Assembly (NCBI GenBank): GCA_027673765.1
Contig: JAQDWB010000004.1
Coordinates: forward strand, 1 to 64,000
DNA from: Coriobacteriaceae bacterium AM113-163
GTDB lineage: Bacteria > Actinomycetota > Coriobacteriia > Coriobacteriales > Coriobacteriaceae
Direction of reading: 5' to 3'
DNA length: 64,000 bases
This document shows, piece after piece, positions 33,738 through 43,349 of this stretch (positions within the stretch are counted from its first letter, which is position 1; every line of letters begins with the position of its first letter). Below the pieces are notes generated by a model. The model saw only the letters and a program-made list of their open reading frames with translations, made no database searches and was not told the origin of the DNA. Made by a program: the position numbers and the translations under genes.

Positions 33738-34441
33738 TGCAAAAACGCATAACCATCTTTGATACCGTCCGCGGGTTTACGATGATTTCTATGGCAGGTT
33801 TTCACGCTTGCTATGATCTCGCCTACCTGTACGGCTGGGATATGCCTTGGTTTACCCAGACTGTCTTTCAAGACGTCTGGCGCGCCAGCATCAGCTGGGT
33901 ATTTTTGTTTATCGCGGGTTGGATGTGCACGCTCTCACGCAACAATGCCAAACGAGCGGCTAAGTACGCTGCCGCAGCTTTGGTCGTCTGGATCGCAACA
34001 ACGCTCGTATCGGTCGACGATTCAGTGAACTTTGGCATCATTTATTGCATGGCGGTGTGCACCGCGGTGGTTGCGTTCACCCGTCCGTTACTCCAAAAAT
34101 TACCGGGCTCATGGGGCATCGCAGCGTGCCTTGTTCTTTTTGCCCTAACCTGGGGCATTCCAAAGGCGGTCTACCCACTCCCCTACCTGGCATGGCTTGG
34201 ATTCCCAGGCCCGGGTTTTGTTTCGGGAGATTACTATCCGCTCATACCGTTTGTCTTTATGTACCTTACCGGCTTTTTTGCTGCCCAGGCAGCACAAGCA
34301 TCAAGTCTCGAAGCGCCAGCATGGGCATACGCCAATCCTATCCCGGCGCTCGCAGTCCTGGGTCGGCATGCCTTACCGTTCTACCTGCTCCATCAGCCAG
34401 TCATTCTAGGCGTGCTAGAAATCGTTTATTCCGTACGATAG
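33737..34441 (+). CDS. DUF1624 family membrane acyltransferase-like protein
   Basis: A 234-residue membrane protein with about six helices, of the heparan-alpha-glucosaminide N-acetyltransferase-like (DUF1624) family. The start RITIFDTVRGFTMISMAGFHACYDLAYLYGWDM carries the conserved Asp-Arg-Gly and His residues of the group, and GRHALPFYLLHQPVI closes the protein. The substrate is unknown; relatives acetylate sugars across the membrane. The start codon overlaps the lexA stop by 1 nt, so it is translationally coupled to lexA and presumably SOS-induced. Its 3' end overlaps hflX on the other strand by 16 nt. Confidence 0.82.
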   Translation: MQKRITIFDTVRGFTMISMAGFHACYDLAYLYGWDMPWFTQTVFQDVWRASISWVFLFIAGWMCTLSRNNAKRAAKYAAAALVVWIATTLVSVDDSVNFGIIYCMAVCTAVVAFTRPLLQKLPGSWGIAACLVLFALTWGIPKAVYPLPYLAWLGFPGPGFVSGDYYPLIPFVFMYLTGFFAAQAAQASSLEAPAWAYANPIPALAVLGRHALPFYLLHQPVILGVLEIVYSVR

Positions 34442-35715
34442 CGCTCGAGCCGCGGTGCAATACGAGCCGGCAACTTCGCCACAATGCGAACGCCGTCCTC
34501 GAGATATTCCTCATGCAGAAGGGTTCCCTGCTCATGCACCAGCGTGATGAGAGCGCCCTCGCGATACGGGATATCAGCGGAGAGCAACACATCGGTGGCA
34601 GCTGCCTCGCGAGCAATCCGGTCGACGAGATCGTCGAGCCCCTCGCCCGTTTGGGCCGAGAACAGAACGGCCTCCGGATAGCGACGACGGAAACTCAATC
34701 GATCGACGCTATCGAGAAGATCGATTTTATTGAATACGGTCAGCGTTAAACGCTCTCCGGCGCCGATCCCATCAAGCACGCGGTCGACAGCCTCCAGCTG
34801 CCGCTCATAGTCCTCGTCAGACGCATCTACGACTTTGAGAATTAGATCGGCACCCAACACCTCGGACAGCGTCGATTTAAAGGCATCGACCAGACCATGC
34901 GGCAGCTTTTGAATAAAGCCGACGGTATCGGTAATCGTCATGCCGCGACCGCCGGGCAGACGATACGAACGCGTCGTCGGGTCGAGCGTAGCAAACAGCT
35001 TGTCCTGCGAAAGTACCGTAGAGCCGGTCAGACGATTGAGCAACGTCGATTTACCGGCATTGGTATAACCGGCTAACGCGACGCGAAACGCCGGGGACTC
35101 AATGCGACTCTTGGATTGAACATCGCGACGCTGTTCAACCTGCTTGAGCTCACGACGAAGCGCAGCGATCTTATTACGAATGAGGCGACGGTCGACCTCG
35201 AGCTGACTTTCGCCCTGACCAAAACGTGAGCCGATGCCGCCGCGCGTCTGCTCCTTAGCGAGATGGCTCCACATGCCACGCAGGCGAGGCAACAAATATT
35301 GAAGCTGTGCCAGCTGTACCTGCAGGCGTCCCTCACGCGTCTGAGCATGCAGGCCAAAGATATCCAGGATCAGTGCAGTACGATCGATAATCTTTACCGG
35401 CTCGCCCACGGCTTTCTCCAAATAGGATTGCTGCGAGGGGGTCAGGTCGTCGTCAAAAATAACGACATCGGCATCCATGCGATGCACCAGGCCGCACAGC
35501 TCTTCAACCTTACCGGAACCGATAAACGATTTAGGATACGGCTTTACCAAACGCTGCGACAAGCGTGCCACGCACTGGGCACCAGCTGTGTGGGCAAGAC
35601 GCTCCAGCTCATCAAGCGAGCGATCGAGCGGCCATGCATTGTCGCGCCACTCAACACCAACTAAAATGGCACGCTCGGGCTCGGGTGCCGTGGGAACAAG
35701 GGGGAAACGGGGCAT
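34426..35715 (-). CDS. hflX: GTPase HflX
   Basis: Ribosome-binding GTPase that splits stalled or heat-damaged ribosomes. The 429-residue protein has the N-terminal HflX domain (GSGKVEEL near 67; GPGExxLE-type region seen as GQGESQLEVDRR) with a helical linker, then the G domain: P-loop GYTNAGKSTLLN (about 218-229), DTVGFI and NKID. Starts at ATG 35715, adjoining miaA end to end (1-nt overlap). The miaB-miaA-hflX order is common in bacteria. Confidence 0.95.
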   Translation of the reverse strand: MPRFPLVPTAPEPERAILVGVEWRDNAWPLDRSLDELERLAHTAGAQCVARLSQRLVKPYPKSFIGSGKVEELCGLVHRMDADVVIFDDDLTPSQQSYLEKAVGEPVKIIDRTALILDIFGLHAQTREGRLQVQLAQLQYLLPRLRGMWSHLAKEQTRGGIGSRFGQGESQLEVDRRLIRNKIAALRRELKQVEQRRDVQSKSRIESPAFRVALAGYTNAGKSTLLNRLTGSTVLSQDKLFATLDPTTRSYRLPGGRGMTITDTVGFIQKLPHGLVDAFKSTLSEVLGADLILKVVDASDEDYERQLEAVDRVLDGIGAGERLTLTVFNKIDLLDSVDRLSFRRRYPEAVLFSAQTGEGLDDLVDRIAREAAATDVLLSADIPYREGALITLVHEQGTLLHEEYLEDGVRIVAKLPARIAPRLERYRTE

Positions 35716-36653
35716 TAGGCAGCCTCAATACGATGCAGGATATCCTCAACGACCTCATCGATCGTACATTCATCCATATCAAACCACACGATACGGTCAT
35801 CGCGCTTAAACCACGAAAGCTGACGCTTGGCATAACGACGCGAACGCATCTTAATGAGTTCGCGAGCCTCATCCATGCTCATCACGCCATTGAAAGCATC
35901 AATGATCTCTTTATAGCCAATTGCCTGCATCGACGTCAGGGCATCTCCCAGCCCCTGGCCCATAAGACCGCGGACCTCATCGACAAGACCCTGCTCAAAC
36001 ATCAGATCGACGCGCAGATTAATGCGCTCGTAGAGCACCTCGCGATTACGCGTCAGACCAAACCAAAGGGCATGATAATGCTCGTGCGGAACACTAAACT
36101 GCGACTTTTGCTGCGCATAGGAGACGCCATCATCATGCATCTCGAGCGCACGAATCACACGGCGCACGTTATGGGGATGAATAACAGCAGCCGATTCTGG
36201 ATCGCGCTCGGCAAGCAAGGCATGCAGTTCTTCCTCGCCAATACGCTCGGCAAGCTCCTGATAGCCCGCACGACGATCGTCCTCAAGTTCACCCGAGGGA
36301 AAGTCCATCTCATCGAGGGCGGCCTTGAGATACAGCCCCGTACCTCCGCAAAAAACCGGCAGGCAACCCGAACCAAGGAGACGTTCAACATGCGCGCGAG
36401 CGTCGGCCTGATAAAGCGCAGCAGAATATGCCACACCCGGCTCTACAATGTCGACGAGACGCAGCGGCGCCGTGCACTCATCGGGCGCCATCTTTGCGGT
36501 ACCGATGTCCATGCCGCGATAGATTTGCATCGCATCGCACGACAGCACTTCGGACGAAAGACGAGCTGCCAAACGGTCGGCAACATCACTCTTACCAACC
36601 GCCGTCGGACCGACGATCGCAACGGCGGAAAGACCTGCCCCGGGAGAAACCAT
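35715..36653 (-). CDS. miaA: tRNA dimethylallyltransferase
   Basis: Adds the dimethylallyl group to A37 of tRNAs reading UNN codons, the substrate for MiaB. The 312-residue protein has the P-loop GPTAVGKS (about 15-22), DAMQIYRGMDIGTAK, and RRYAKRQLSWFKRD near the C-terminus that holds the tRNA. It uses the isoprenoid made by IspH. Start and miaB stop overlap by 1 nt (TAATG), so the pair is coupled. Confidence 0.96.
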   Translation of the reverse strand: MVSPGAGLSAVAIVGPTAVGKSDVADRLAARLSSEVLSCDAMQIYRGMDIGTAKMAPDECTAPLRLVDIVEPGVAYSAALYQADARAHVERLLGSGCLPVFCGGTGLYLKAALDEMDFPSGELEDDRRAGYQELAERIGEEELHALLAERDPESAAVIHPHNVRRVIRALEMHDDGVSYAQQKSQFSVPHEHYHALWFGLTRNREVLYERINLRVDLMFEQGLVDEVRGLMGQGLGDALTSMQAIGYKEIIDAFNGVMSMDEARELIKMRSRRYAKRQLSWFKRDDRIVWFDMDECTIDEVVEDILHRIEAA

Positions 36654-38029
36654 TAGCGCGGCTCGCCCACAACGGAGCCGGACAAATACCAGGTCTTGGC
36701 AACGTCAACGTCAACATCAACGATCTTACCAACAAGCTGATCGATGCTGTAACCCTCGGGGATAGGCGCATGCACGGTCTGATTCTTGGGACTCTTGCCC
36801 AGCAGGACCGCGTCGTTCTTTTTACTCGTTCCCTCAATGAGCGCCGGAACCACAGTATGAAGCTCACCCTGGTTATACTCGTGTGCCGTGGTCTCGATAA
36901 CCTTAACCAGGCGGTTGAAACGCTCGAGAATAACCTCATGCGGCGTAGGATCGTCAATCTCGGCGGCCGGGGTACCGGCGCGCTTGGAATAGATGAAGGT
37001 ATAGGCCTGAGCATAGCGGACCGTCTCGGCAAGTGAGAGCGTCTGCTCAAAGTCTTCTTCAGTCTCACCCGGGAAGCCAACGATAATGTCGGTCGAGAGC
37101 GCGATATCGGGCATGCGGTTGCGAATGCGATCGACCAGGCCCAGATAGTCCTCGCGTGTATAACGGCGATTCATCTCTTTGAGGATCCGCGTCGAACCTG
37201 ACTGGACGGCCAGGTGAAGCTGCGGCATAACGGCAGGCGTCTCGGCCATGGCGTCGATGGTCTCGGGCAGCAGATCCTTGGGATGCGAAGACGTAAAGAA
37301 GATGCGCTCCACGCCCGTATCGCCCACGGCACGCAGCAAATCGGCAAAACGCGGCTTGCCAAACAGATCGCGACCATATGAGTTAACGTTTTGGCCCAAC
37401 AGCGTAATCTCACGCACACCCTGGCGTACCAAACCGGTCACCTCGTCGACAATCTCCTCGAAGGGGCGGCTCTTTTCGCGACCACGCACGTACGGCACGA
37501 TGCAATAGGTGCAGAAATTATTGCAGCCCGTCATGATGGGCACCCAGGCGTGATACTGAGTCTCGCGATGCCACGGCATGCTCATTGCATCCGTATCCTC
37601 ATGCTCATTGGTACGGATATGACGCTTGCCATCAAGGAACGCCTCGGCAATGAGCTCGGCCACATGCGCGATGGAATGCGTGCCAAAGATGACATTGACG
37701 TTATCGACGTTGGTGAGCAGGCCCTCGCCATCGCGCTGCGCGATGCAGCCACCAACGGCAACCACGCGCTTGCCCGAAGGCGAAGGCGGCAGGCTTTTGC
37801 AGGAATTGCACTGACCGTACAGGCGAGTATCGGCGGCCTCGCGCACGCAGCACGTCATGAAGACAACGATATCGGCATGCGCGGGATCGAGCGCCATGAG
37901 GCAGCCATACGAATCAAGCAGACCGCTCACGCGCTCGGAATCGTGCTGATTCATCTGGCAGCCAAAGGTGCGGATAAAGTAGGTTTTACCGGCAAGAATA
38001 TCGCGTACGGAACGCTGGTCCATGTGCAT
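36653..38029 (-). CDS. miaB: tRNA-2-methylthio-N6-dimethylallyladenosine synthase
   Basis: Radical SAM methylthiotransferase acting on i6A37 of tRNA. The 458-residue protein has the N-terminal domain with three cluster cysteines (FGCQMNQ, MTCCVRE, GGCIAQ), the radical SAM motif GCNNFCTYCIVP, and a C-terminal TRAM domain (about 380-450). Two ATGs are possible, 38029 and 38023; the second is slightly better spaced from AGGA. It is the first of three related methylthiotransferases in the window (with rimO and mtaB). Confidence 0.96.
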   Translation of the reverse strand: MHMDQRSVRDILAGKTYFIRTFGCQMNQHDSERVSGLLDSYGCLMALDPAHADIVVFMTCCVREAADTRLYGQCNSCKSLPPSPSGKRVVAVGGCIAQRDGEGLLTNVDNVNVIFGTHSIAHVAELIAEAFLDGKRHIRTNEHEDTDAMSMPWHRETQYHAWVPIMTGCNNFCTYCIVPYVRGREKSRPFEEIVDEVTGLVRQGVREITLLGQNVNSYGRDLFGKPRFADLLRAVGDTGVERIFFTSSHPKDLLPETIDAMAETPAVMPQLHLAVQSGSTRILKEMNRRYTREDYLGLVDRIRNRMPDIALSTDIIVGFPGETEEDFEQTLSLAETVRYAQAYTFIYSKRAGTPAAEIDDPTPHEVILERFNRLVKVIETTAHEYNQGELHTVVPALIEGTSKKNDAVLLGKSPKNQTVHAPIPEGYSIDQLVGKIVDVDVDVAKTWYLSGSVVGEPR

Positions 38030-38068
38030 AAGTCCTAACGATGGGGAGCAAAACGAGGCAATCAGAAG

Positions 38069-38386
38069 CTATGCCACAGGCTTAACATCATCCATGACGA
38101 CGTTATCCATAGCAGCTCGATTGATCTGGTGAACGTAGATAGAAAGGCGGATGGCCGTGCGCGACTCCCCGTTAATGAGGATGTCGGAGAACACGGGCGC
38201 GCAGGAAATATCAAAACCGGTTGGAATCAAAAAACCGCGCGCGATAGCAACGGCCTTAATGGCCTGGTTGACGGCACCGGCGCCGACACACTGGATGTTG
38301 ACGGGTACACCATCCTTGACCATGCCGGCGATGGCGCCGGCAACGGACGCGGGCGATGATTTGCTTGATACCTTCAGGCAATCCAT
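38069..38386 (-). CDS. spoVS: stage V sporulation protein S family (SpoVS)
   Basis: A 105-residue small protein of the SpoVS family: MDCLKVSSKSSPASVAGAIAG, then GAGAVNQAIKAVAIARGFL. SpoVS is an Alba-fold-like nucleic-acid-binding candidate, needed for spore coat formation in Bacillus but also found in non-sporulating bacteria such as Thermus and Actinobacteria. As in Bacillus, it lies close to rny and miaB. ATG 38386 has AGGAG upstream; in-frame codons further upstream fall in an unlikely leader. Here it probably has a general role in nucleoid or RNA regulation, which is inference. Confidence 0.93.
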   Translation of the reverse strand: MDCLKVSSKSSPASVAGAIAGMVKDGVPVNIQCVGAGAVNQAIKAVAIARGFLIPTGFDISCAPVFSDILINGESRTAIRLSIYVHQINRAAMDNVVMDDVKPVA

Positions 38387-38460
38387 GAAGAAACTCCTGC
38401 ATTTAAAAGTACGTTTTAACTGCAATAACTGTATCGTACCGAGTGGACTCGGTAAAGGCA

Positions 38461-39546
38461 CTATTCCTCTTTGGCAAGATCAAAGGTCACGGTGATTCGA
38501 TCACGCGAAACACGAATCTTTGGGTCGCCGCAAAGGTTGAGATAGTACCGGGCAGCAAGGTCATTAAAGTCGCGCTCCACAGCACGCGAAAACTGTGCAA
38601 TGTCATCCTTGGCAATACGTAGCCCGCGACGATCCTTCGCGAGATCGACAGGAGCCGGCGCATGCGAGGACGAATCACGCTCGCGCAGCAGACGCGCGGC
38701 CACACCGCGAACGGGCTTAATCTGCCCCGCCAAAATGCGATGGGCCGTGCGCTCGGACATCTCAAGACCCAAACCCGAACAGATACGGATAAAGTCCTCG
38801 GCATCAGAAGCAAGGCCTAAACGATCGACAACCGGAAGCTCGCTCTCGTCATCAATGAACAGGAGACGAGACGTATCAAGCCGGCTTGACGCCTGAGCAT
38901 AAAGGGTCGCGGCAATCTCAGACGGAGAACCAAGATAGACATCGCAACCACGCAACTCCTCGAGCGCAAACTCACATGCAGCGCGAATAATATTATGCGG
39001 ACCGCGAGCACAGACATAACGTCCGTCCTCATCCTTGACGGCCTGGGGCCAGCTGGACTGATCGGCACGCTCACTGAGGCGGTCGGCCGCGACGCTCACC
39101 TTAAAGGCTGAACCAAGATCGACACCGGACGTGACCACACGGGCCTCATCGGTGTTCTGCTTGATCGAAAACAATGCCATGCCACGACCGTGAACGCCCC
39201 AACGGTCCATCTTCATGCTCTCGAGCTTGGAGGTAACGCGGGCATCAAAGATTCGCTCTTGCATATCCTGCGGAACGCCCGAACCGTTATCCAGAAAGAC
39301 AAGCGTGCGGACGCCGTCTTCCTTGGTCGTGGCGAGATAGACCTTGTCGGCGCCGGCATCGCGAGCATTACGGAGCATTTCGATGACGATATCCTCGACA
39401 TGCTGAATGTCGTGCTTTGCCTGGCGCCGCTCGGCCTCCGAAACGCGGAGGCGGACATACCCCTCGCCAAGGTTCTCCTCGACGCGAAGGTTGCCCTCCC
39501 CCGACATCGACGCGATAAATGAGATGAGCTCGTTCGCGTCGCTCAT
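38461..39546 (-). CDS. GHKL-type ATP-binding protein of unknown function
   Basis: A 361-residue protein whose N-terminal half is a GHKL (gyrase/Hsp90/kinase/MutL) ATPase domain: N-box E51..N60 (EDIVIEMLRNARDAGA), G1 box DNGSGVP at 86-92 and a glycine loop WGVHGRGMALF at 116-125. The C-terminal half (about 190-361) matches nothing I know; no histidine-kinase phospho-acceptor, gyrase or MutL endonuclease motif is seen. It lies 1 nt behind rny and upstream of spoVS, so it is surely co-transcribed with RNase Y. A conformational ATPase working with nucleic acids is plausible but unproven. Confidence 0.8.
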   Translation of the reverse strand: MSDANELISFIASMSGEGNLRVEENLGEGYVRLRVSEAERRQAKHDIQHVEDIVIEMLRNARDAGADKVYLATTKEDGVRTLVFLDNGSGVPQDMQERIFDARVTSKLESMKMDRWGVHGRGMALFSIKQNTDEARVVTSGVDLGSAFKVSVAADRLSERADQSSWPQAVKDEDGRYVCARGPHNIIRAACEFALEELRGCDVYLGSPSEIAATLYAQASSRLDTSRLLFIDDESELPVVDRLGLASDAEDFIRICSGLGLEMSERTAHRILAGQIKPVRGVAARLLRERDSSSHAPAPVDLAKDRRGLRIAKDDIAQFSRAVERDFNDLAARYYLNLCGDPKIRVSRDRITVTFDLAKEE

Positions 39547-39547
39547 G

Positions 39548-41098
39548 TTATTTAGCGATATCGACAGCGCGGCTCTCGCGAATCACGACGACGCGCACCT
39601 GACCGGGATACTCCATCTCTTCCTCGATCTGATGGGCGATATCGTGAGCCAGGACCGTGGACTGGGCATCGGAGATCTTGTCCGGCTGAACCATGACGTG
39701 GACCTCGCGACCAGCCTGCATGGCATAGGTGCGCTCGACGCCGTCATGGGAGTTGGCGATCTCCTCGAGCTTCTCAAGACGCTTGATGTAGTTCTCGGCA
39801 GACTCGCGACGGGCACCGGGGCGAGAGGCAGAGACAGCATCGGCGGCCTGCACCAGGACATCGAGCACCGTGTTGGGGTCGACATCGGCATGGTGAGCCT
39901 CGATAGCGTGGACGATAACGGGCTTCTCGCCATAACGGCGGGCCAGCTCGGCGCCGATGACGGCATGCGGGCCCTCGACGTCGTGGTCGATTGCCTTGCC
40001 CAGGTCATGAAGCAGGCCGGCGCGCTTGGCGGTCACAACGTCCAGGCCAAGCTCGGAAGCCATCACGCCGCACAGATCAGAGACCTCGAGGGAATGCTGA
40101 AGCACGTTCTGACCAAACGAGGTACGGTAGCGCAGGGCACCAAGGGTCTTGACGATCTCGGGGTGCAGATCGTGGATGCCGGTATCGAAGGCAGCCTGCT
40201 CGCCAGCCTCGCGCACGCGCTGCTGAACCAGGTCGGCGGCCTTGTGATACATCTCCTCGATACGGGCAGGGTGAATGCGGCCGTCGGCGATGAGGTTCTC
40301 GAGGGCGACGCGGGCGGTCTCACGACGGACCGGGTCGAAGCTCGAAAGAACGACGGTCTCGGGCGTGTCGTCGATCACGAGGTTGACGCCGGAAACCTGC
40401 TCGAAGGTCCGGATGTTGCGACCCTCGCGACCGATGATACGGCCTTTGAGGTCATCAGAGGGAATGTGCACGGAGGTAACGGTGACCTCGGCAGTGTGAT
40501 CGGCAGCGCAGCGCTGAATCGCCAGAGACAGAATCTCCTGGGCGGTCTTGTGGCACTCGGCGCGAACCTGCTGCTCGGACTCGCGAATGATCGTGGCGGC
40601 CTCGTGGGTGACCTCGCCGCGAACCTTATCAAGGAGCTCCTTGTGCGCGTCCTCGCGGGTAAGGTCGGCGATACGCTCGAGCTCGGAGGTCTGCTTTGCG
40701 CAGAGCTCCTCGAGCTCACGGGAGCGCTTCTCGACCTGACCGGCCTGGCTGGACAGTTGATGCTCGCGCTTGTCGAGAGCGTCGTTGCGGCGATCGAGAG
40801 ATTCCTCGCGCTGCATCACGCGGTTCTCGAGCGTACGAATCTCGTTCTTACGCTGCTTGTCCTCGGCCTCAGCGGCCTGCTTGTTCTTGATGATCTCCTC
40901 TTTAGCCTCGAGCAGAGCCTCTTTTTTGAGGGTCTCGGCCTGACGCTTAGCATCACCGATCAGGGACTCAGCCTGTGCGTGTGCCGACTGGATTTTTTCG
41001 TCGGCCTCGTGAAGACTACCCTGCTTGGCGGTGCGCATGTAGGCAATGGCGGCGATGGCACCCAAAACGATGCCAACGAGCGCTGCGATGATAGGCAT
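39548..41098 (-). CDS. rny: ribonuclease Y
   Basis: Membrane-anchored endoribonuclease that starts mRNA decay. The 516-residue protein has an N-terminal membrane helix (about 2-22), a long coiled coil (about 30-200), a KH domain ([21 protein letters not shown]) and an HD domain with [13 protein letters not shown] use ATG 41098, which has AAGGAG at good distance; a GTG six bases upstream overlaps that site. The gene is close to recA-recX and to spoVS-miaB, as in Bacillus. Confidence 0.96.
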   Translation of the reverse strand: MPIIAALVGIVLGAIAAIAYMRTAKQGSLHEADEKIQSAHAQAESLIGDAKRQAETLKKEALLEAKEEIIKNKQAAEAEDKQRKNEIRTLENRVMQREESLDRRNDALDKREHQLSSQAGQVEKRSRELEELCAKQTSELERIADLTREDAHKELLDKVRGEVTHEAATIIRESEQQVRAECHKTAQEILSLAIQRCAADHTAEVTVTSVHIPSDDLKGRIIGREGRNIRTFEQVSGVNLVIDDTPETVVLSSFDPVRRETARVALENLIADGRIHPARIEEMYHKAADLVQQRVREAGEQAAFDTGIHDLHPEIVKTLGALRYRTSFGQNVLQHSLEVSDLCGVMASELGLDVVTAKRAGLLHDLGKAIDHDVEGPHAVIGAELARRYGEKPVIVHAIEAHHADVDPNTVLDVLVQAADAVSASRPGARRESAENYIKRLEKLEEIANSHDGVERTYAMQAGREVHVMVQPDKISDAQSTVLAHDIAHQIEEEMEYPGQVRVVVIRESRAVDIAK

Positions 41099-41213
41099 GC
41101 TCACTCCTTTTTATGGATTCGTTACACAACAAAGCGAACCGTCCTTACGAACGGCTCGCGACATTTGAGTAATATGGGCGCAGCTTATGCGGGTCGGATA
41201 CAGATAAACATAT

Positions 41214-41235
41214 AAACAAACTCATCACAGATGAG
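41214..41235 (-). terminator. probable terminator after recX
   Basis: On the - strand a 6-bp stem CTCATC/GATGAG (3-nt loop) is followed by TTTGTTTATA. It lies in the 257-nt gap between recX and rny, about 120 nt after the recX stop; the rest of that gap holds no gene. Confidence 0.5.
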
Positions 41236-41355
41236 CACATATCACAAAGCAAATGACAGTGTTTATCGTACGTTGAACCACAACAACTGTCAAATAAATG
41301 GCCCCAGCACGGCGGCTAAAACGCGGTGAACGGCAGGGCCACAAAACGCATACGC

Positions 41356-42048
41356 CTAAACCGCACATTCCTCGCGCTCGGCATTAAGACGTGCCTTAAC
41401 GGCATCGGCGGCGATGTGATACGAGAAGCCCTTGCCCATCAAAAACCGAACCAGTTTTTCGAATCCGCGCGTCTCTGGAACACGCCGCTTGGCGAGCAGG
41501 GCTGACGCACGCGCCAAATCGTCTTCGACGGCAAAATAATCCTCGGGATAACCGGGAATGTCATCGAGCACGACATGACGGCGCTTGAGCTCGGTCTCGA
41601 TTTTACGCTGTCCCCAACCGCGCCGCTTGCGTTCCTCGATAAAGTACGAGCAAAAGCGGTTCTCGTCTAAAAAGCGATACTCGGTGGCGCGCTCGACGGC
41701 GAAATCGATCGCGGGCTGGCGAAAGCCGTAGCGTGCCAACTTGTCACGGACCTCACCCGTCGCATGGTCGCGGCGCGATATCATCTCGGTCACCATGGTA
41801 AGTGCACATTTACGCTCGATGAGCTGCACCGCTTCACGAAAGTTATCCCAATCACAGGGAAGATCGGGGCGATTTTTGACATACAAGCGCGCGACCCGCA
41901 CGGGAATCCAAATGGACCGCTCAAAACCGCCCTCAAGCTCACAATCGATATGTGCGCAAGGCTTTTTGGACGCATACCCGCTCGAGAGCGAGGAGGCCGC
42001 CTTCTTATCGGGAAAGACGACCGTGGCCTCGGTCACAGTATACGACAT
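41356..42048 (-). CDS. recX: regulatory protein RecX
   Basis: Modulates RecA filament length and activity. The 230-residue protein has the tandem three-helix repeats of RecX: EMISRRDHATGEVRDKLARYGF, then FLDENRFCSYFIEERKRRGWGQRKIETELKRRHV. It has an extra N-terminal region of about 80 residues, a variable part in this family. It lies 11 nt behind recA and so shares the SOS promoter. Confidence 0.93.
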   Translation of the reverse strand: MSYTVTEATVVFPDKKAASSLSSGYASKKPCAHIDCELEGGFERSIWIPVRVARLYVKNRPDLPCDWDNFREAVQLIERKCALTMVTEMISRRDHATGEVRDKLARYGFRQPAIDFAVERATEYRFLDENRFCSYFIEERKRRGWGQRKIETELKRRHVVLDDIPGYPEDYFAVEDDLARASALLAKRRVPETRGFEKLVRFLMGKGFSYHIAADAVKARLNAEREECAV

Positions 42049-42059
42049 GAGCGTAACCG

Positions 42060-43208
42060 CTACTCGTCGTCATCATCGAGCATGGCGGAACCATCGATGG
42101 CGTAAAGCTCGTCAAACTCCTCAGGCGCAGGCTGATCGGTCAGCTCGACCTCGGACGGAGCATCGTCGTCAAACTCAAGCCCGCAGGCAAGGCGGACCTT
42201 ATGCTCAATCTCGTCGGCGCAATCGGGGTGTTCGCGCAGGAACGCCTTGGCGGCCTCGCGACCGTTGCCGAGCTTGTCCTCGCCATAGGCAAACCAGGAG
42301 CCCATCTTCTTGCAAATGCCGCACTCGACAGCCATGTCCAGAATCGAGCCCTCCTTAGAGATGCCCGTACCGTACATGATGTCGAACTCAGCAGAACGGA
42401 ACGGAGCTGCCACCTTGTTCTTAACGACCTTGGCGCGCACGCGGTTACCGATAACCTCATCCTTAAGCTTAATGCTGTCGATGCGGCGAATGTCGATACG
42501 CACCGAAGAGAAGAACTTAAGGGCGCGGCCGCCCGTCGTGGTCTCGGGGTTGCCGAACATGACGCCGATCTTCTCTCGCAGCTGGTTAATGAAGATGCAT
42601 GTCGTGTTGGACTTGGACAGCGAGCCGGCGAGCTTGCGGAGCGCCTGACTCATCAGACGAGCTTGCAATCCGACCGTGGTATCGCCGATCTCTCCCTCGA
42701 TCTCGGCACGCGGGGTCAGCGCGGCGACGGAGTCGACGACGATGGCATCGATGGCGCCGGAACGCACGAGCATGTCAACAATCTCGAGCGCCTGCTCACC
42801 CGTATCAGGCTGGGAAATCAGTACCTCGTCGATATCCACGCCAATGCGCGCGGCATACGTGGGATCGAGCGCGTGCTCGGCATCGATAAATGCCACCACG
42901 CCACCCATTGCCTGGGCTTCGGCCAGGATCTCGAGCGAAAGCGTCGTCTTACCGGAGGACTCAGGACCGTAAATCTCGACGATACGGCCACGCGGCACAC
43001 CGCCGATACCCAGAGCGGCATCGAGTGCCAGAGCGCCCGTGGGGATGGCCTCAACCTCAAGCTCGGGGCCGCCGTCACCATACCTCATGATGGAGCCTTG
43101 ACCGAACTTCTTCTCGATCTCGGCCTTGGTGGTGGCGATCATCTCATCGCGCTCTTTACCCGTCGTGCGAGCATGAACGGTACGTACGGGACCTGAATTC
43201 TTGGCCAT
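42060..43208 (-). CDS. recA: recombinase RecA
   Basis: DNA strand-exchange ATPase and SOS co-protease. The 382-residue protein has Walker [18 protein letters not shown], the L2 loop region [20 protein letters not shown] and an acidic C-terminal tail (ending DDDDE). ATG 43208 has GAGGAGG 9 nt upstream. The promoter carries an SOS box. recX follows directly. With lexA in the same window, the core SOS circuit is complete. Confidence 0.98.
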   Translation of the reverse strand: MAKNSGPVRTVHARTTGKERDEMIATTKAEIEKKFGQGSIMRYGDGGPELEVEAIPTGALALDAALGIGGVPRGRIVEIYGPESSGKTTLSLEILAEAQAMGGVVAFIDAEHALDPTYAARIGVDIDEVLISQPDTGEQALEIVDMLVRSGAIDAIVVDSVAALTPRAEIEGEIGDTTVGLQARLMSQALRKLAGSLSKSNTTCIFINQLREKIGVMFGNPETTTGGRALKFFSSVRIDIRRIDSIKLKDEVIGNRVRAKVVKNKVAAPFRSAEFDIMYGTGISKEGSILDMAVECGICKKMGSWFAYGEDKLGNGREAAKAFLREHPDCADEIEHKVRLACGLEFDDDAPSEVELTDQPAPEEFDELYAIDGSAMLDDDDE

Positions 43209-43238
43209 GAATAGCCCTCCTCTTAACAACCTGCATCG

Positions 43239-43267
43239 ATAATAAACGAACGGCTGTTCGTGGTCAA
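43239..43267 (-). promoter_or_regulatory. recA promoter
   Basis: On the - strand a -35 TTGACC (43267-43262) and a -10 TATTAT (43244-43239) are separated by exactly 17 nt; the SOS box occupies most of the spacer. Confidence 0.85.
43247..43260. promoter_or_regulatory. SOS box of recA
   Basis: CGAACGGCTGTTCG is a perfect match to the CGAAC-N4-GTTCG LexA site, lying between the recA -35 and -10 boxes. Confidence 0.93.
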
Positions 43268-43309
43268 CCGTTCAGGCCAATCATATGCAGGCAGTCTTTC
43301 CAAAACCCA

Positions 43310-43349
43310 ACCAAACGCCGACCAAACACTGACCAAATGCTTGACCACA
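43310..43349. repeat. phased ACCAAA repeats upstream of recA
   Basis: Four copies of ACCAAA-like sequence start at 43310, 43321, 43332 and 43344, spaced 11, 11 and 12 nt, about one helical turn, ending 43 nt or more upstream of the recA -35 box. Possible factor-binding or bent DNA; no known site recognised. Confidence 0.5.
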
